Shown piece by piece: positions 36,953 to 45,149 of a stretch of 45,149 nucleotides of DNA (position 1 is the stretch's first letter; each line of letters opens with the position of its first letter). Source of the stretch: Porticoccaceae bacterium. GTDB lineage: Bacteria; Pseudomonadota; Gammaproteobacteria; Pseudomonadales; Porticoccaceae. The notes beneath the pieces were generated by a model. That model had not been told where the DNA came from. It did not search any database and was given only the letters and a program-made list of their open reading frames with translations. The position numbers and the translations under genes are program-made. Where the stretch lies: the NCBI GenBank assembly GCA_029246925.1, contig JAQWMF010000029.1, forward strand, positions 1 to 45,149. Reading direction: 5' to 3'.

Positions 36953-37429
36953 ATGACGATTAAAGTTGGAGATAAACTTCCAGAAGGCGTATTTACAGTT
37001 ATGGGTTCAGAAGGCCCAACGGGATTAACCACCTCAGAAGTTTTCACAGGTAAAAAAGTGGTACTATTTGCCGTGCCTGGAGCCTTTACCCCCACCTGCG
37101 CAATTGCACATCTGCCTGGTTTTGTCGTCAAATATGATGAGATTATTGCCAAAGGCGTGGATACAGTAGCCTGTCTTTCCGTCAATGATGTATTCGTAAT
37201 GGATGCATGGGGCAAAAGTTCCAATGCAGAAAACCTACTAATGCTAGCCGATGGTAACGGCACCTATGCAACTGCACTCGGCTTAGAGCTCGATGGTACA
37301 GGATTTGGTATGGGCGTAAGAAGTAAGCGTTTCGCCATGATCGTCAATGATGGTGTAGTCGAGTTACTCAATGTCGATGAAAGCGGTTTTGAGGTATCCA
37401 GTGCCGAGGCAGTTCTAGAAGCACTGTGA
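36953..37429 (+). CDS. Prx5-type peroxiredoxin
   Basis: 158 residues with the Prx5 active site VPGAFTPTCAIAHLPGF; the peroxidatic Cys is C49. One other Cys occurs in VACLSVNDVFVMDAW, which could be the resolving Cys or be unrelated. It reduces H2O2 and organic peroxides using glutathione/glutaredoxin or thioredoxin. ATG 36953 is chosen as it follows GGAG with six-base spacing; an in-frame TTG 12 bases earlier overlaps that site. A terminator follows. Confidence 0.92.
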   Translation: MTIKVGDKLPEGVFTVMGSEGPTGLTTSEVFTGKKVVLFAVPGAFTPTCAIAHLPGFVVKYDEIIAKGVDTVACLSVNDVFVMDAWGKSSNAENLLMLADGNGTYATALGLELDGTGFGMGVRSKRFAMIVNDGVVELLNVDESGFEVSSAEAVLEAL

Positions 37430-37447
37430 TTTCAAGCGTTATAAACT

Positions 37448-37476
37448 AAAAAAGGCACCCAATGGGTGCCTTTTTT
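37448..37476. terminator. Bidirectional rho-independent terminator
   Basis: AAAAAAGGCACCC, loop AAT, GGGTGCCTTTTTT: a symmetric hairpin with T-tracts in both directions, between the convergent peroxiredoxin and fabB genes. Confidence 0.93.
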
Positions 37477-37495
37477 ATTAGTATCCAGATATCGC

Positions 37496-38710
37496 TTATC
37501 CTGAATATTTTTCCATAACCAAGGTAGCGTTAGTGCCACCGAAGCCGAAGCTATTAGACATCACGCGATTAACCTGTTTGTCTTTACTTTCACGAAGAAT
37601 CGGCAGGCCTTCTGCCTGTTCATCAACGTTATCAATATGGGCTGAGCCAGCGACAAAATTACCTTCCATCATCAGCATGCAGTAAATCGCTTCATGCACC
37701 CCAGCCGCTCCCAAGCTATGACCAGATAATGACTTGGTTGAGCTAATATCTGGGCAGTTATCGCCAAAGGTATTGCGAATAGCACCTAATTCGGCCAAAT
37801 CGCCTACGGGGGTACTGGTACCGTGAGTATTCAAATAGTCTAGTGGACCATCAATATTTTCCATCGCCATTCGCATACAGCGCTCTGCACCTTCACCCGA
37901 AGGGGCAACCATATCTGCACCATCTGAAGTAGCACCATAGCCAGTGATTTCGCAGATAATATTGGCGCCGCGCGCTAGGGCATGTTCCAGTTCTTCAACT
38001 ACCACTGTCCCCGCACCAAGACCAGGTGCAAAGCCATCGCGATCTGCATCATAGGCACGCGAGGCAACCTCAGGGGTGTCATTGTATTTGCTAGTGAGTG
38101 CACCCATAGCATCAAACATACCGGCCATAGACCAGTGCATATCTTCTGAGCCACCGGCGAGAAGGATATCTTGCTTGCCAAGTTGAATCAGCTCTGCCGC
38201 ATGACCAATACAGTGGGCACTGGTGGCACAGGCAGAGGCGAGGGCATAGTTAACGCCCTTAATTTTAAAGGGGGTAGCCACACAGGCTGAAACGGTGCTG
38301 GCCATAATCTGAGTTACTCGGTAGGGCCCTGCGCGTTTGATACCGCGCTCGCGCATCACATCGATGGTTTCGGTAAACATTTCACCAGAAACGCCGCCAG
38401 AACCCATGACAAGGCCTGTTCTGGGGTTTGAAACCATGTCTTCAGTCAAACCTGCATCGGCAATGGCGCGGTCAGTGGCTATATAGGCATAAGATGCAGA
38501 AGGGCCCATAAAGCGCATAATTTTTCTATCAATATGATCTTTTGGGTCTATATCTAAGGTGGCGCCAACATTACATTTAAGGCCCATCTCGGCAAAATCT
38601 TCGCGGTAACGAATGCCTGAAATGCCTTCTTTTAAAGATTTTGAAACAGTTTCTCTATCATTCCCAAGGCAAGAAACTATTCCCAGTCCAGTAATTACTA
38701 CGCGTTTCAT
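37496..38710 (-). CDS. fabB: 3-oxoacyl-[ACP] synthase I
   Basis: 404-residue thiolase-fold condensing enzyme. Catalytic residues are present: Cys in [14 protein letters not shown], His in [11 protein letters not shown] and His in [12 protein letters not shown], plus the C-terminal [14 protein letters not shown]. FabB elongates the cis-3-decenoyl product of FabA and is needed for unsaturated fatty acids. It lies 38 bases after fabA, so they form an operon as in Pseudomonas. Confidence 0.96.
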   Translation of the reverse strand: MKRVVITGLGIVSCLGNDRETVSKSLKEGISGIRYREDFAEMGLKCNVGATLDIDPKDHIDRKIMRFMGPSASYAYIATDRAIADAGLTEDMVSNPRTGLVMGSGGVSGEMFTETIDVMRERGIKRAGPYRVTQIMASTVSACVATPFKIKGVNYALASACATSAHCIGHAAELIQLGKQDILLAGGSEDMHWSMAGMFDAMGALTSKYNDTPEVASRAYDADRDGFAPGLGAGTVVVEELEHALARGANIICEITGYGATSDGADMVAPSGEGAERCMRMAMENIDGPLDYLNTHGTSTPVGDLAELGAIRNTFGDNCPDISSTKSLSGHSLGAAGVHEAIYCMLMMEGNFVAGSAHIDNVDEQAEGLPILRESKDKQVNRVMSNSFGFGGTNATLVMEKYSG

Positions 38711-38748
38711 TGGTGATCCTCTAATTCAATGACTAACAGCCTAAACTG

Positions 38749-39270
38749 CTAGAAATTCTCAGTATTTTCGAAAAGACCTACTTTAAGATCTTTTGCTGTA
38801 TATATTTCGCGGCCATCGACTTCAACGCTACCATCCGCTATTCCCATAACCAATTTGCGTTGAATGAGTCGCGTTATATTAAGCTTATAAGTCACTTTCT
38901 TAGCGTCAGGCAAAATTTGACCAAAAAACTTAACTGTACCAGCGCCTAGTGCGCGACCTCTACCTGGGTTGCCATTCCAACCGAGGAAGAAGCCAACCAG
39001 TTGCCATAGGGCATCAAGGCCGAGACAGCCCGGCATAACGGGGTCGCCTTTAAAGTGACAGTCAAAAAACCAAAGATCTGGGGTAATATCAATTTCGGCG
39101 ATAATCTCACCAAGACCGTGGGAGCCGCCAGTATTGTTGATGGTAATGATTCTATCGATCATCAACATATTAGGCGCAGGAAGTTTGGCATTGCCAGGGC
39201 CAAATAATTCGCCGCGGCTACATTTTAAAATATCTTCTTTTGAGTAAGAAGATGCTGGTATAAAAGTCAT
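38749..39270 (-). CDS. fabA: 3-hydroxydecanoyl-[ACP] dehydratase/isomerase
   Basis: 173-residue hotdog enzyme with the catalytic His in [12 protein letters not shown] and Asp in LGLDALWQL. It dehydrates 3-hydroxydecanoyl-ACP and isomerises the double bond, starting unsaturated fatty acid synthesis. ATG 39270 follows AAAGGATCCC and gives the usual length; an in-frame ATG at 39306 would add 12 basic residues without a good ribosome-binding site. A 19-codon frame ends 16 bases upstream. An AATACGCATATT palindrome at 39358-39369 could be an operator. Confidence 0.95.
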   Translation of the reverse strand: MTFIPASSYSKEDILKCSRGELFGPGNAKLPAPNMLMIDRIITINNTGGSHGLGEIIAEIDITPDLWFFDCHFKGDPVMPGCLGLDALWQLVGFFLGWNGNPGRGRALGAGTVKFFGQILPDAKKVTYKLNITRLIQRKLVMGIADGSVEVDGREIYTAKDLKVGLFENTENF

Positions 39271-39286
39271 GGGATCCTTTTTTGAT

Positions 39287-39346
39287 CTACTCTTTAGAGG
39301 GCGCATCGTAACTAGTTATGGTCTCTGCATCAATAGTTAAATCCAT
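39287..39346 (-). CDS. Possible small leader ORF upstream of fabA
   Basis: ATG 39346 to TAG 39287 encodes 19 residues ([18 protein letters not shown] after Met). AGAGG lies six bases upstream, a better ribosome-binding site than many genes here. It ends just before the fabA ribosome-binding site and could couple or regulate fabA translation. There is no evidence of conservation in this window. Confidence 0.3.
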   Translation of the reverse strand: MDLTIDAETITSYDAPSKE

Positions 39347-39374
39347 AGAGTACCTCTAATACGCATATTCAGGG

Positions 39375-39403
39375 TTGACAGCGCAGGGCGGTCTGCCTAG
39401 CAT
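39375..39403 (+). promoter_or_regulatory. Sigma-70 promoter of ispB
   Basis: Consensus TTGACA (39375-39380), 17-base spacer, TAGCAT (39398-39403), 38 bases before the ispB start. Confidence 0.7.
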
Positions 39404-39440
39404 TCGGCCTACACAAACTTAGTAGGTAGCCCAGTAAAAA

Positions 39441-40397
39441 ATGGCAATTTTCCACACTTCTGTCGCCGATGAATTCCAGTCGGTCAATCAGCTTATCCTC
39501 GATAGCCTCAAATCTGATGTTGGTCTGGTCGAAGATATAGGTGCTTATATTATTGACGCAGGCGGCAAGCGACTTCGACCTGTGTTGGTGTTACTTAGTG
39601 CTCTAGCAAACGGCTATTCTAGTGGTAAGGATCATATAGCTATTGCTGCGATTATTGAGTTTATCCATACAGCAACCTTGCTTCACGATGATGTAGTTGA
39701 TGTTTCTGCTCTGCGACGTGGGCGCGAGACCGCCAATGAGAAATGGGGTAATGCGCCAAGCGTTCTGGTGGGAGACTTCCTCTATTCGCGTGCATTTCAA
39801 ATGTTAGTTGAAATTTCTGATATTTCAATTATGCGTGTTTTCGCTGATGCTACAAACGTGATTTCAGAAGGTGAAGTTCAACAGATGGTCAATGCGGGGA
39901 ATCCCGATTTGGATGAATCGACCTATAAACAAGTTATATATAGAAAAACAGCAAAACTTTTTGAGGCCGGAATGGAGTGTGGAGCCATCCTTTCAGGTTC
40001 AGAGAGACAAGCGATGAAAGATTATGGCAAGCATCTAGGTATGGCGTTTCAGATTGCCGATGACGTATTGGATCTTCAGGGGGATGCAAGCGTGATAGGG
40101 AAAAATATCGGAGACGATCTCACTGAAGGGAAAATGACTCTGCCACTAATTTATGCTCGTGAAAATTGTGACTCAAGACAGAGAGAAGTGATACGAAGTG
40201 CTATTAGTAATAAGTCATCGGAAAATTTTGATCAAATTTTAAAAATAGTCACAGAAGTTGGTGGGGTAGACTATAGTTTGAATAGGGCTAAAGAGCATTC
40301 AGAGCTTGCACATAAAGCCCTACAGGGTTTGCCAGAAACCGAATACAAAAAAGTATTGACTGAGCTGGCTACATTTGCGGTATCAAGAGACATATAA
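39441..40397 (+). CDS. ispB: Octaprenyl diphosphate synthase (long-chain polyprenyl synthase)
   Basis: 318-residue trans-prenyltransferase with the first Asp-rich motif TATLLHDDVVD, the chain-length region before it (no aromatic block), GGKRLRPVL near the start, and the second Asp-rich motif FQIADDVLD. It adds isopentenyl units to farnesyl diphosphate to make the ubiquinone side chain; exact length (C40 or C45) cannot be read. The gene is divergent from fabA with a shared 170-base promoter region. Confidence 0.93.
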   Translation: MAIFHTSVADEFQSVNQLILDSLKSDVGLVEDIGAYIIDAGGKRLRPVLVLLSALANGYSSGKDHIAIAAIIEFIHTATLLHDDVVDVSALRRGRETANEKWGNAPSVLVGDFLYSRAFQMLVEISDISIMRVFADATNVISEGEVQQMVNAGNPDLDESTYKQVIYRKTAKLFEAGMECGAILSGSERQAMKDYGKHLGMAFQIADDVLDLQGDASVIGKNIGDDLTEGKMTLPLIYARENCDSRQREVIRSAISNKSSENFDQILKIVTEVGGVDYSLNRAKEHSELAHKALQGLPETEYKKVLTELATFAVSRDI

Positions 40398-40479
40398 AGA
40401 ATAACTCTAAGCTATTTCTAAGGTTAATCAGCGCAATTAGTGGCAAGTGTAAAATATGCCTTTTTTCAGAATATTAATG

Positions 40480-40509
40480 CACTCTCAGGTGTTTAATTGA
40501 GAGTGATTT
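40480..40509 (+). terminator. Probable terminator after ispB
   Basis: Stem CACTCTCA / TGAGAGTG (40480-40487 and 40498-40505) with a 10-base loop followed by ATTTTGAT, 83 bases after ispB and ahead of the pnt operon. Confidence 0.5.
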
Positions 40510-40572
40510 TGATAAACTTATACCATAATAAGAGTTCATAAATGTGGGCGTTTTATCATTAAGGAGAATGAC

Positions 40573-41754
40573 GTGATTATTGGAGTTACACGGGAACTAG
40601 CTACAGGAGAGAAAAGGGTTTCACTATGCCCTGATAATGTCCAGTCGCTAATCAACGCAGGAGCAGACCTGTGGGTAGAGCAAAATGCTGGTGTTCAAGC
40701 TGGCTTTTCAGACGAAAACTATCAATCAGTAGGTGCAAAGATTATCTCAGACAGGGATAAGCTTTTTGCCGGTGCTGACACAATACTGCAAGTTCAAAGT
40801 TTTGGTTCTAATACTGAAAATGCTGAACAAGACCTCAAGCGACTTAGATCCAAACAGCTTGTTGTTGGGATGATGGATCCTCTAGCACAGCCTCAAGCGG
40901 CACAGCAGGTAGCCGATACTGGTGCTACAGCTATTGCGCTAGAAATGGTGCCTCGCATCAGTCGTGCCCAGAGTATGGATGTTCTTTCATCAATGGCAAC
41001 CCTTGCAGGTTATAGGTCAGTGCTACTTGGTGCAGAAGCCGCACCTAGAATTTTACCCATGCTTATGACCGCAGCAGGCACACTTCAGCCGGCTAGAGTA
41101 TTAATTATGGGCGTAGGTGTGGCAGGGCTTCAAGCCTGTGCTACGGCTAAGCGTCTCGGCGCTGTGGTTGAGGCCTATGATGTTCGTCCTGCGGCGCGTG
41201 AACAGATTATTTCAGTAGGGGCAACACCGGTAGAGTTAGACTTGCCTACCGAGAGTTCAGAGGGTGCTGGGGGCTATGCCAAGCAGCAGAGTGAAGAGTT
41301 CCTTCAGCTGCAAAGAAAATTAATGACTGAGGTGGTTGCTAGGCAAGATATTATTATCACAACAGCAGCGGTTCCTGGCGCTAAGTCTCCCATTCTAGTG
41401 ACAGAAGATATGTTGAAAGCTATGAAGACTGGTTCGGTGGTTGTAGATTTGGCGGCCGAGCGCGGCGGTAACTGCGAGCTTACCAAGATGGGCCAAACAA
41501 CGGTTGAGCATGGTGTCACCATTTTGGGGCCAGAGAACCTAGCCTCAGATGTTGCCTATCATGCCAGCCAGATGTATGGAAAAAATATACAAACGCTTCT
41601 AGAGTTAATTTTACAGGATGGAAATATTAACCTAGATTTTGATGATGAGATTGTAGCTGGAACCGTAGTCGCTCATGATGGCGAAGTGCCTCACCCGCAT
41701 ATGAGAAAACTATTGAATCTACCCTCGTTAGATAGTGAACCGCAGAGCAAATAA
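40573..41754 (+). CDS. pntAA: NAD(P) transhydrogenase alpha subunit, NAD-binding part (PntAA)
   Basis: 393 residues forming soluble domain I: N-terminal IIGVTRELATGEKRVSL, Rossmann motif MGVGVAGLQACATAKRLGA, and the RQD loop ARQDIIITTAAVPGA that contacts the partner domain. It binds NAD(H) on the cytoplasmic face. The E. coli PntA protein also contains membrane helices; here these are a separate gene, as in Rhodospirillum rubrum. GTG 40573 follows AAGGAG with good spacing. It forms an operon with the next two genes. Confidence 0.94.
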   Translation: MIIGVTRELATGEKRVSLCPDNVQSLINAGADLWVEQNAGVQAGFSDENYQSVGAKIISDRDKLFAGADTILQVQSFGSNTENAEQDLKRLRSKQLVVGMMDPLAQPQAAQQVADTGATAIALEMVPRISRAQSMDVLSSMATLAGYRSVLLGAEAAPRILPMLMTAAGTLQPARVLIMGVGVAGLQACATAKRLGAVVEAYDVRPAAREQIISVGATPVELDLPTESSEGAGGYAKQQSEEFLQLQRKLMTEVVARQDIIITTAAVPGAKSPILVTEDMLKAMKTGSVVVDLAAERGGNCELTKMGQTTVEHGVTILGPENLASDVAYHASQMYGKNIQTLLELILQDGNINLDFDDEIVAGTVVAHDGEVPHPHMRKLLNLPSLDSEPQSK

Positions 41755-41766
41755 AGGACTAAACCA

Positions 41767-42048
41767 TTGGAAATTTTAATTTTATTACTTGCACTATTCG
41801 TATTGTCTCTCTTTTTGGGGGTTGAGCTAATCACTAAGGTACCGCCGACCCTACATACGCCATTAATGTCTGGGACTAATGCAGTATCGGGGATTACCCT
41901 TGTAGGTGCGCTTCTAGCGGCTGGGTCAGAAACCTCACCCATGCTAGTTAATGTATTGGGCTTTTTGGCAGTTACCTTTGCCACCATTAATGTGATTGGC
42001 GGCTATTTGGTAACCAACCGTATGCTCTCGATGTTTAAAAGGAAGTAA
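41767..42048 (+). CDS. pntAB: NAD(P) transhydrogenase alpha subunit, membrane part (PntAB)
   Basis: 93 residues, three membrane helices (about 1-22, 35-57, 62-85), with the conserved ELITKVPPTLHTPLMSGTNA between the first two. It corresponds to the membrane end of E. coli PntA and with PntB forms the proton channel. Start TTG 41767 after AAGGA. It lies 12 bases after pntAA and three before pntB. Confidence 0.93.
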   Translation: MEILILLLALFVLSLFLGVELITKVPPTLHTPLMSGTNAVSGITLVGALLAAGSETSPMLVNVLGFLAVTFATINVIGGYLVTNRMLSMFKRK

Positions 42049-42051
42049 CCT

Positions 42052-43497
42052 ATGAGCTCTTCTATTGTAAATTTAGTTTATTTGTTTGCTGGTGTTCTAT
42101 TTATACTTGGGATCAAAGGTTTAACCAAGCCGTCTACCGCTGTTAGAGGTAATATGTTATCGGCCATAGGTATGCTGGTTGCCGTAGTGATTACACTGCT
42201 TAACTCTGAGGTTGTTAATTTCACCTATATTATTGCAGGGGTTTTATTTGGTGGTGCAGTCGGCGCTTTTATGGCTCTGCGCATACAAATGACCTCCATG
42301 CCGCAAATGGTTGCCTTGCTCAATGGCTTTGGCGGTGGCGCATCATTAACTATCGCCTCAGCTGAATATTTTTCTGTACTAAATGTAGAGGCGCAGTCGT
42401 TTGCTGACTTGCTAGCGCCAGTAGCTCTAGATGCGAATGCATTTGGCCTTGGTGCAGAAGGACAGGTAACACTTGTGTCCATTGGTTTAACCATTCTTAT
42501 TGGTGCAGTAACCCTAACCGGAAGCCTTGTCGCCTTTGCCAAACTTCAGGGTTTAATTAAGAAAAACTTCGGTCTGCCCGGCGGTCCAGTAGGCAACGCT
42601 CTACTGTTTATAGGCGCGCTGGCGGCACTTGTCTGTATAGTTATAAATCCAAGCCAAGCTGTAACTGTTTTAGCTCTAGTGGCGCTGGCTCTGTTGTTGG
42701 GCTTATTTTTGGTATTGCCTATTGGTGGTGCCGATATGCCCGTAGTGATTGCACTACTTAATTCGTATTCAGGACTGGCGGCTGCGTTGGCTGGGTTTAT
42801 TCTCGGTAATACAGTGTTGATCGTTGCTGGTTCATTGGTTGGAACCTCAGGATTAATTCTAACCAAAATTATGTGCGTGGCCATGAATCGTTCACTGGGC
42901 AATGTACTCTTTGGCAAAATGGCAGCTACCGGTGAGGTAGTTGATGCCGATGAGATTTATGCCGGCAAGGTCACCAGCGCGCAACCTGATGAAGTGGCTA
43001 TGATGTTAGAGGTGGCCAAGCGCGTGGTAATAGTCCCAGGTTATGGAATGGCAATGGCTCAGGCACAGCACGCAGTGCGCGAGCTAGCGGATTCCATAGA
43101 AAGCAGGGGCATTGAGGTTGAATATGGTATTCATCCAGTCGCTGGCCGGATGCCCGGGCATATGAATGTATTGCTAGCTGAAGCAGAAGTGCCCTATGAC
43201 AAGCTGGTTGAAATGGATCGAATCAACCCCACCTTTGAAGAGACCGATGTGGTGATTGTGATTGGTGCTAACGATGTGACAAATCCAATGGCGCGCGAAG
43301 CCGAGGGTAGCCCCATTTATGGTATGCCAATTCTCAATGTGGATAAGGCGAGGAATGTGGTGGTTATTAAGCGCTCACTAAGCCCTGGGTTTGCTGGATT
43401 ACCTAATCCATTGTTTGCAATGGATCACACATTGATGGTGTATGGTGATGGTAAGAAAGCAGTGGTCGAGATGACCACTGCGTTAAATCAGAACTAA
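42052..43497 (+). CDS. pntB: NAD(P) transhydrogenase beta subunit (PntB)
   Basis: 481 residues: about nine membrane helices (1-275) and C-terminal NADP(H)-binding domain III with VPGYGMAMAQAQHAV, HPVAGRMPGHMNVLLAEA, VIGANDVTNP and VIKRSLSPGFAG. The enzyme uses the proton gradient to make NADPH from NADH. Its stop is four bases from the stop of the convergent minus-strand gene, with no obvious terminator. Confidence 0.96.
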   Translation: MSSSIVNLVYLFAGVLFILGIKGLTKPSTAVRGNMLSAIGMLVAVVITLLNSEVVNFTYIIAGVLFGGAVGAFMALRIQMTSMPQMVALLNGFGGGASLTIASAEYFSVLNVEAQSFADLLAPVALDANAFGLGAEGQVTLVSIGLTILIGAVTLTGSLVAFAKLQGLIKKNFGLPGGPVGNALLFIGALAALVCIVINPSQAVTVLALVALALLLGLFLVLPIGGADMPVVIALLNSYSGLAAALAGFILGNTVLIVAGSLVGTSGLILTKIMCVAMNRSLGNVLFGKMAATGEVVDADEIYAGKVTSAQPDEVAMMLEVAKRVVIVPGYGMAMAQAQHAVRELADSIESRGIEVEYGIHPVAGRMPGHMNVLLAEAEVPYDKLVEMDRINPTFEETDVVIVIGANDVTNPMAREAEGSPIYGMPILNVDKARNVVVIKRSLSPGFAGLPNPLFAMDHTLMVYGDGKKAVVEMTTALNQN

Positions 43498-43501
43498 TTG
43501 T

Positions 43502-43993
43502 TTAGTCTTGTGGGGTCTCAACCAAAAAGGGTTCAGGCTCCATAAAAGCAAGCTTAACAATAATGCAGTCACTCTCTGGCTTAACCGCCATCATAAGCAC
43601 ATTGATATCCCCATCTATTTGAACGCCGCTAGGAATATTAAATAAAACCTCACCGGTGTCTTGATTAGTAAGCGTTCGCAAGGTCTTTAATTCTTTGTCC
43701 TTTCGTACCTCGGTTTCAAACTTTTGTAGCAGAGCGCGAAGCGCCACATCGAAATTGGGAAAGTTAAATTGACCACAGTATTGCTTTCTGTCTATTTCAA
43801 ACTTTATGGGTATAACCTCGCCAGTTTTATCCGACTTAAGTTGCCCGCCCTTAAGCGTTTCGCCCTGTTTAAGTTGCTTAAACAGCTTTTTTGCGTCGCT
43901 TGAGTTTTGTTTAATAAAACCTGCAATAATAAGATTTACCCCGATATTAAACAGCTTTCTTGGGTCAATATTAATAGTCTGTTCGGTTTCCAT
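43502..43993 (-). CDS. Conserved-looking cytoplasmic protein, function unknown
   Basis: 163 residues, no signal or membrane helix, alternating helix (about 12-45) and beta-rich regions (LRTLTNQDTGEVLFNIPSG, INVLMMAVKPES). Codon use and composition match neighbours, so it is probably a real gene. I do not recognise a family. It lies 33 bases downstream of purC on the same strand and is likely co-transcribed with it. Confidence 0.6.
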   Translation of the reverse strand: METEQTINIDPRKLFNIGVNLIIAGFIKQNSSDAKKLFKQLKQGETLKGGQLKSDKTGEVIPIKFEIDRKQYCGQFNFPNFDVALRALLQKFETEVRKDKELKTLRTLTNQDTGEVLFNIPSGVQIDGDINVLMMAVKPESDCIIVKLAFMEPEPFLVETPQD

Positions 43994-44026
43994 AGTTAGC
44001 TACTCAAGTAATCTAAAAGGTCTTGT

Positions 44027-45130
44027 TTAGTTGATAAGATTATACTTGCTACTCAAAATCTCAATAATCTCAGCTTTTGGATTCGACGATAGTGGCAGTG
44101 GTTGCCCAGTAATTTTCTCTGCTAAGCTCACATAAGTATTGGACACTTCCATCATCATAGATTCAGGTAGCTCGTTATCCTTAGCTAGCGCATAGCGCTC
44201 ATCCATACGATTTTTATCCAGAAGGATATCTGAGTCGTCAAAGTGATTGAGAAGCAGTTGACGGAATACTTCTTTAGAGTTTTCTACCACAGAGCCTTGG
44301 TTGTATTGTTCGCCATCCCAAATACGCGATGAGTCTGGCGTACCTACCTCATCCATATAAATGAGTTTATCTGCACCCGAACGATCTTTAACGTAGCCAA
44401 ACTCAAACTTAGTATCGACAAATACTTGGTCTAACTTAGCTAGCTCATTACTGATAACATCAAAACCCTGCTGAAGTAATTCTTCATACACATTGATATC
44501 TTCAAGGGAATTAAATTTGAAGGCAGCGTGGTTGTTTTCTATATCAGAGCGCGAAATATTCACATCATCCACCTCAGGAACGCCGGGAATTCCCTCAAGA
44601 ATGCCCTTAGTTGATGGAGTGATTAGTAGTTCGGGTAATTTTTGATCTTTCTCAAGGTCATCAGGCAGTTCGATGCCGCAGAAATTGCGCTCGCCTTTAA
44701 CGTAAGAACGCCACATAGAGCCAGTAATATATTGACGGCAAATCGCCTCAATCATTACAGGCTTGGCTTTTTGCACAATCCACACCAATGGGTGGGGGAT
44801 ATCTAAAATATGACTGTCGGCAAGGTTGTTTTCGCGAAACAGCTTAAACCAATGGTTAGAGATAGCATTAAGCGCCGCTCCTTTACCGGGAACACCCTGC
44901 ATATTGCCTTCGCCTTTCCAGATACATTCAAAGGCAGAAATCCGATCGCTAATCACCATAATTGCCAAGGGTGAATCAGGTGCTACGTCATAATTGTTTT
45001 CTTCAATTAGTCTGCGGCTATCGGCTTCAGTTAGCCAATAGACAGAGCGCACCTTACCGCTATGCACAGGTAAATTTGTTCGGATTGGTAAATCATTGTT
45101 TACCGACAACACTTTGTCAGCGAGGCTCAT
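44027..45130 (-). CDS. purC: Phosphoribosylaminoimidazole-succinocarboxamide synthase (long form)
   Basis: 367 residues. SAICAR synthetase motifs: HSGKVRSVY (ATP-binding loop), [41 protein letters not shown] and [14 protein letters not shown]. It ligates aspartate to CAIR in purine synthesis. The length fits the Vibrio/marine long form rather than the about 237-residue E. coli enzyme; the additional part is mainly an insert in the middle and a C-terminal helical extension. The gene starts 19 bases from the window end, so its promoter is outside. Confidence 0.94.
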   Translation of the reverse strand: MSLADKVLSVNNDLPIRTNLPVHSGKVRSVYWLTEADSRRLIEENNYDVAPDSPLAIMVISDRISAFECIWKGEGNMQGVPGKGAALNAISNHWFKLFRENNLADSHILDIPHPLVWIVQKAKPVMIEAICRQYITGSMWRSYVKGERNFCGIELPDDLEKDQKLPELLITPSTKGILEGIPGVPEVDDVNISRSDIENNHAAFKFNSLEDINVYEELLQQGFDVISNELAKLDQVFVDTKFEFGYVKDRSGADKLIYMDEVGTPDSSRIWDGEQYNQGSVVENSKEVFRQLLLNHFDDSDILLDKNRMDERYALAKDNELPESMMMEVSNTYVSLAEKITGQPLPLSSNPKAEIIEILSSKYNLIN

Positions 45131-45149
45131 AGTTTGTACCCAGATATAA

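Noticed and set aside
41691-42917. Minus-strand frames opposite pntAB and pntB
   Set aside because: They mirror membrane-protein codons of the pnt genes and show no independent start signals or family motifs.

Overview
The window looks like a core-genome segment of a marine-type gammaproteobacterium. The gene neighbourhoods are those of Pseudomonas/Cellvibrionales relatives: pepA-holC opposite lptFG, rlmB followed by rpsF-rpsR-(membrane protein)-rplI-dnaB, ilvI-ilvH-ilvC-pssA, leuA, holD-rimI, uvrA opposite an MFS gene plus ssb, fabA-fabB opposite ispB, and a three-gene pntAA-pntAB-pntB set. Moderately AT-rich DNA and many GTG/TTG starts suggest a SAR92/Porticoccaceae-like lineage. That placement is inference from synteny; there is no rRNA gene here.

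Layout. 1-3025: no gene up to 346, then a thioesterase-like/LCM-methyltransferase gene broken by a 9-A frameshift and an in-frame TAG, then a CqsS/LqsS-like membrane histidine kinase. 3090-9307: holC and pepA (minus), lptFG, an RDD membrane protein whose only usable start appears to be ATT, rlmB, and a CDP-alcohol phosphatidyltransferase. 9332-14526: ribosomal-protein operon with a structured leader, dnaB, panC, panD. 14555-19273: branched-chain amino acid genes ilvI-ilvH-ilvC with a long leader and a structured palindromic element ending in a terminator just before ilvC; then pssA.

19285-23610 (minus) is the most unusual part. A receiver-less sigma-54 activator lies upstream of a secreted cysteine-free protein gene that has a well-spaced -24/-12 promoter. 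After a strong internal terminator come an Ig-fold fimbrial-chaperone-like protein and a small STN-containing secretin, probably a lipoprotein. No usher, ATPase or inner-membrane platform gene is nearby, so this may be an undescribed sigma-54-controlled 'chaperone plus secretin' export or surface-fibre system.

23835-32027: leuA with a possible leader peptide, an enlarged HolD-like psi subunit (chi is also in the window), rimI, a RegA/RegB redox two-component pair, two lipoproteins (one a YiiX-like fold with Ser where the catalytic Cys should be), and DUF2750 and DUF3581 proteins. 32030-45130: uvrA, a YajR-like MFS transporter, ssb, a Prx5-type peroxiredoxin, fabB-fabA, ispB, the proton-translocating transhydrogenase, an unrecognised small protein, and the long-form purC. 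No tRNA, rRNA, insertion sequence, prophage or CRISPR array was seen.
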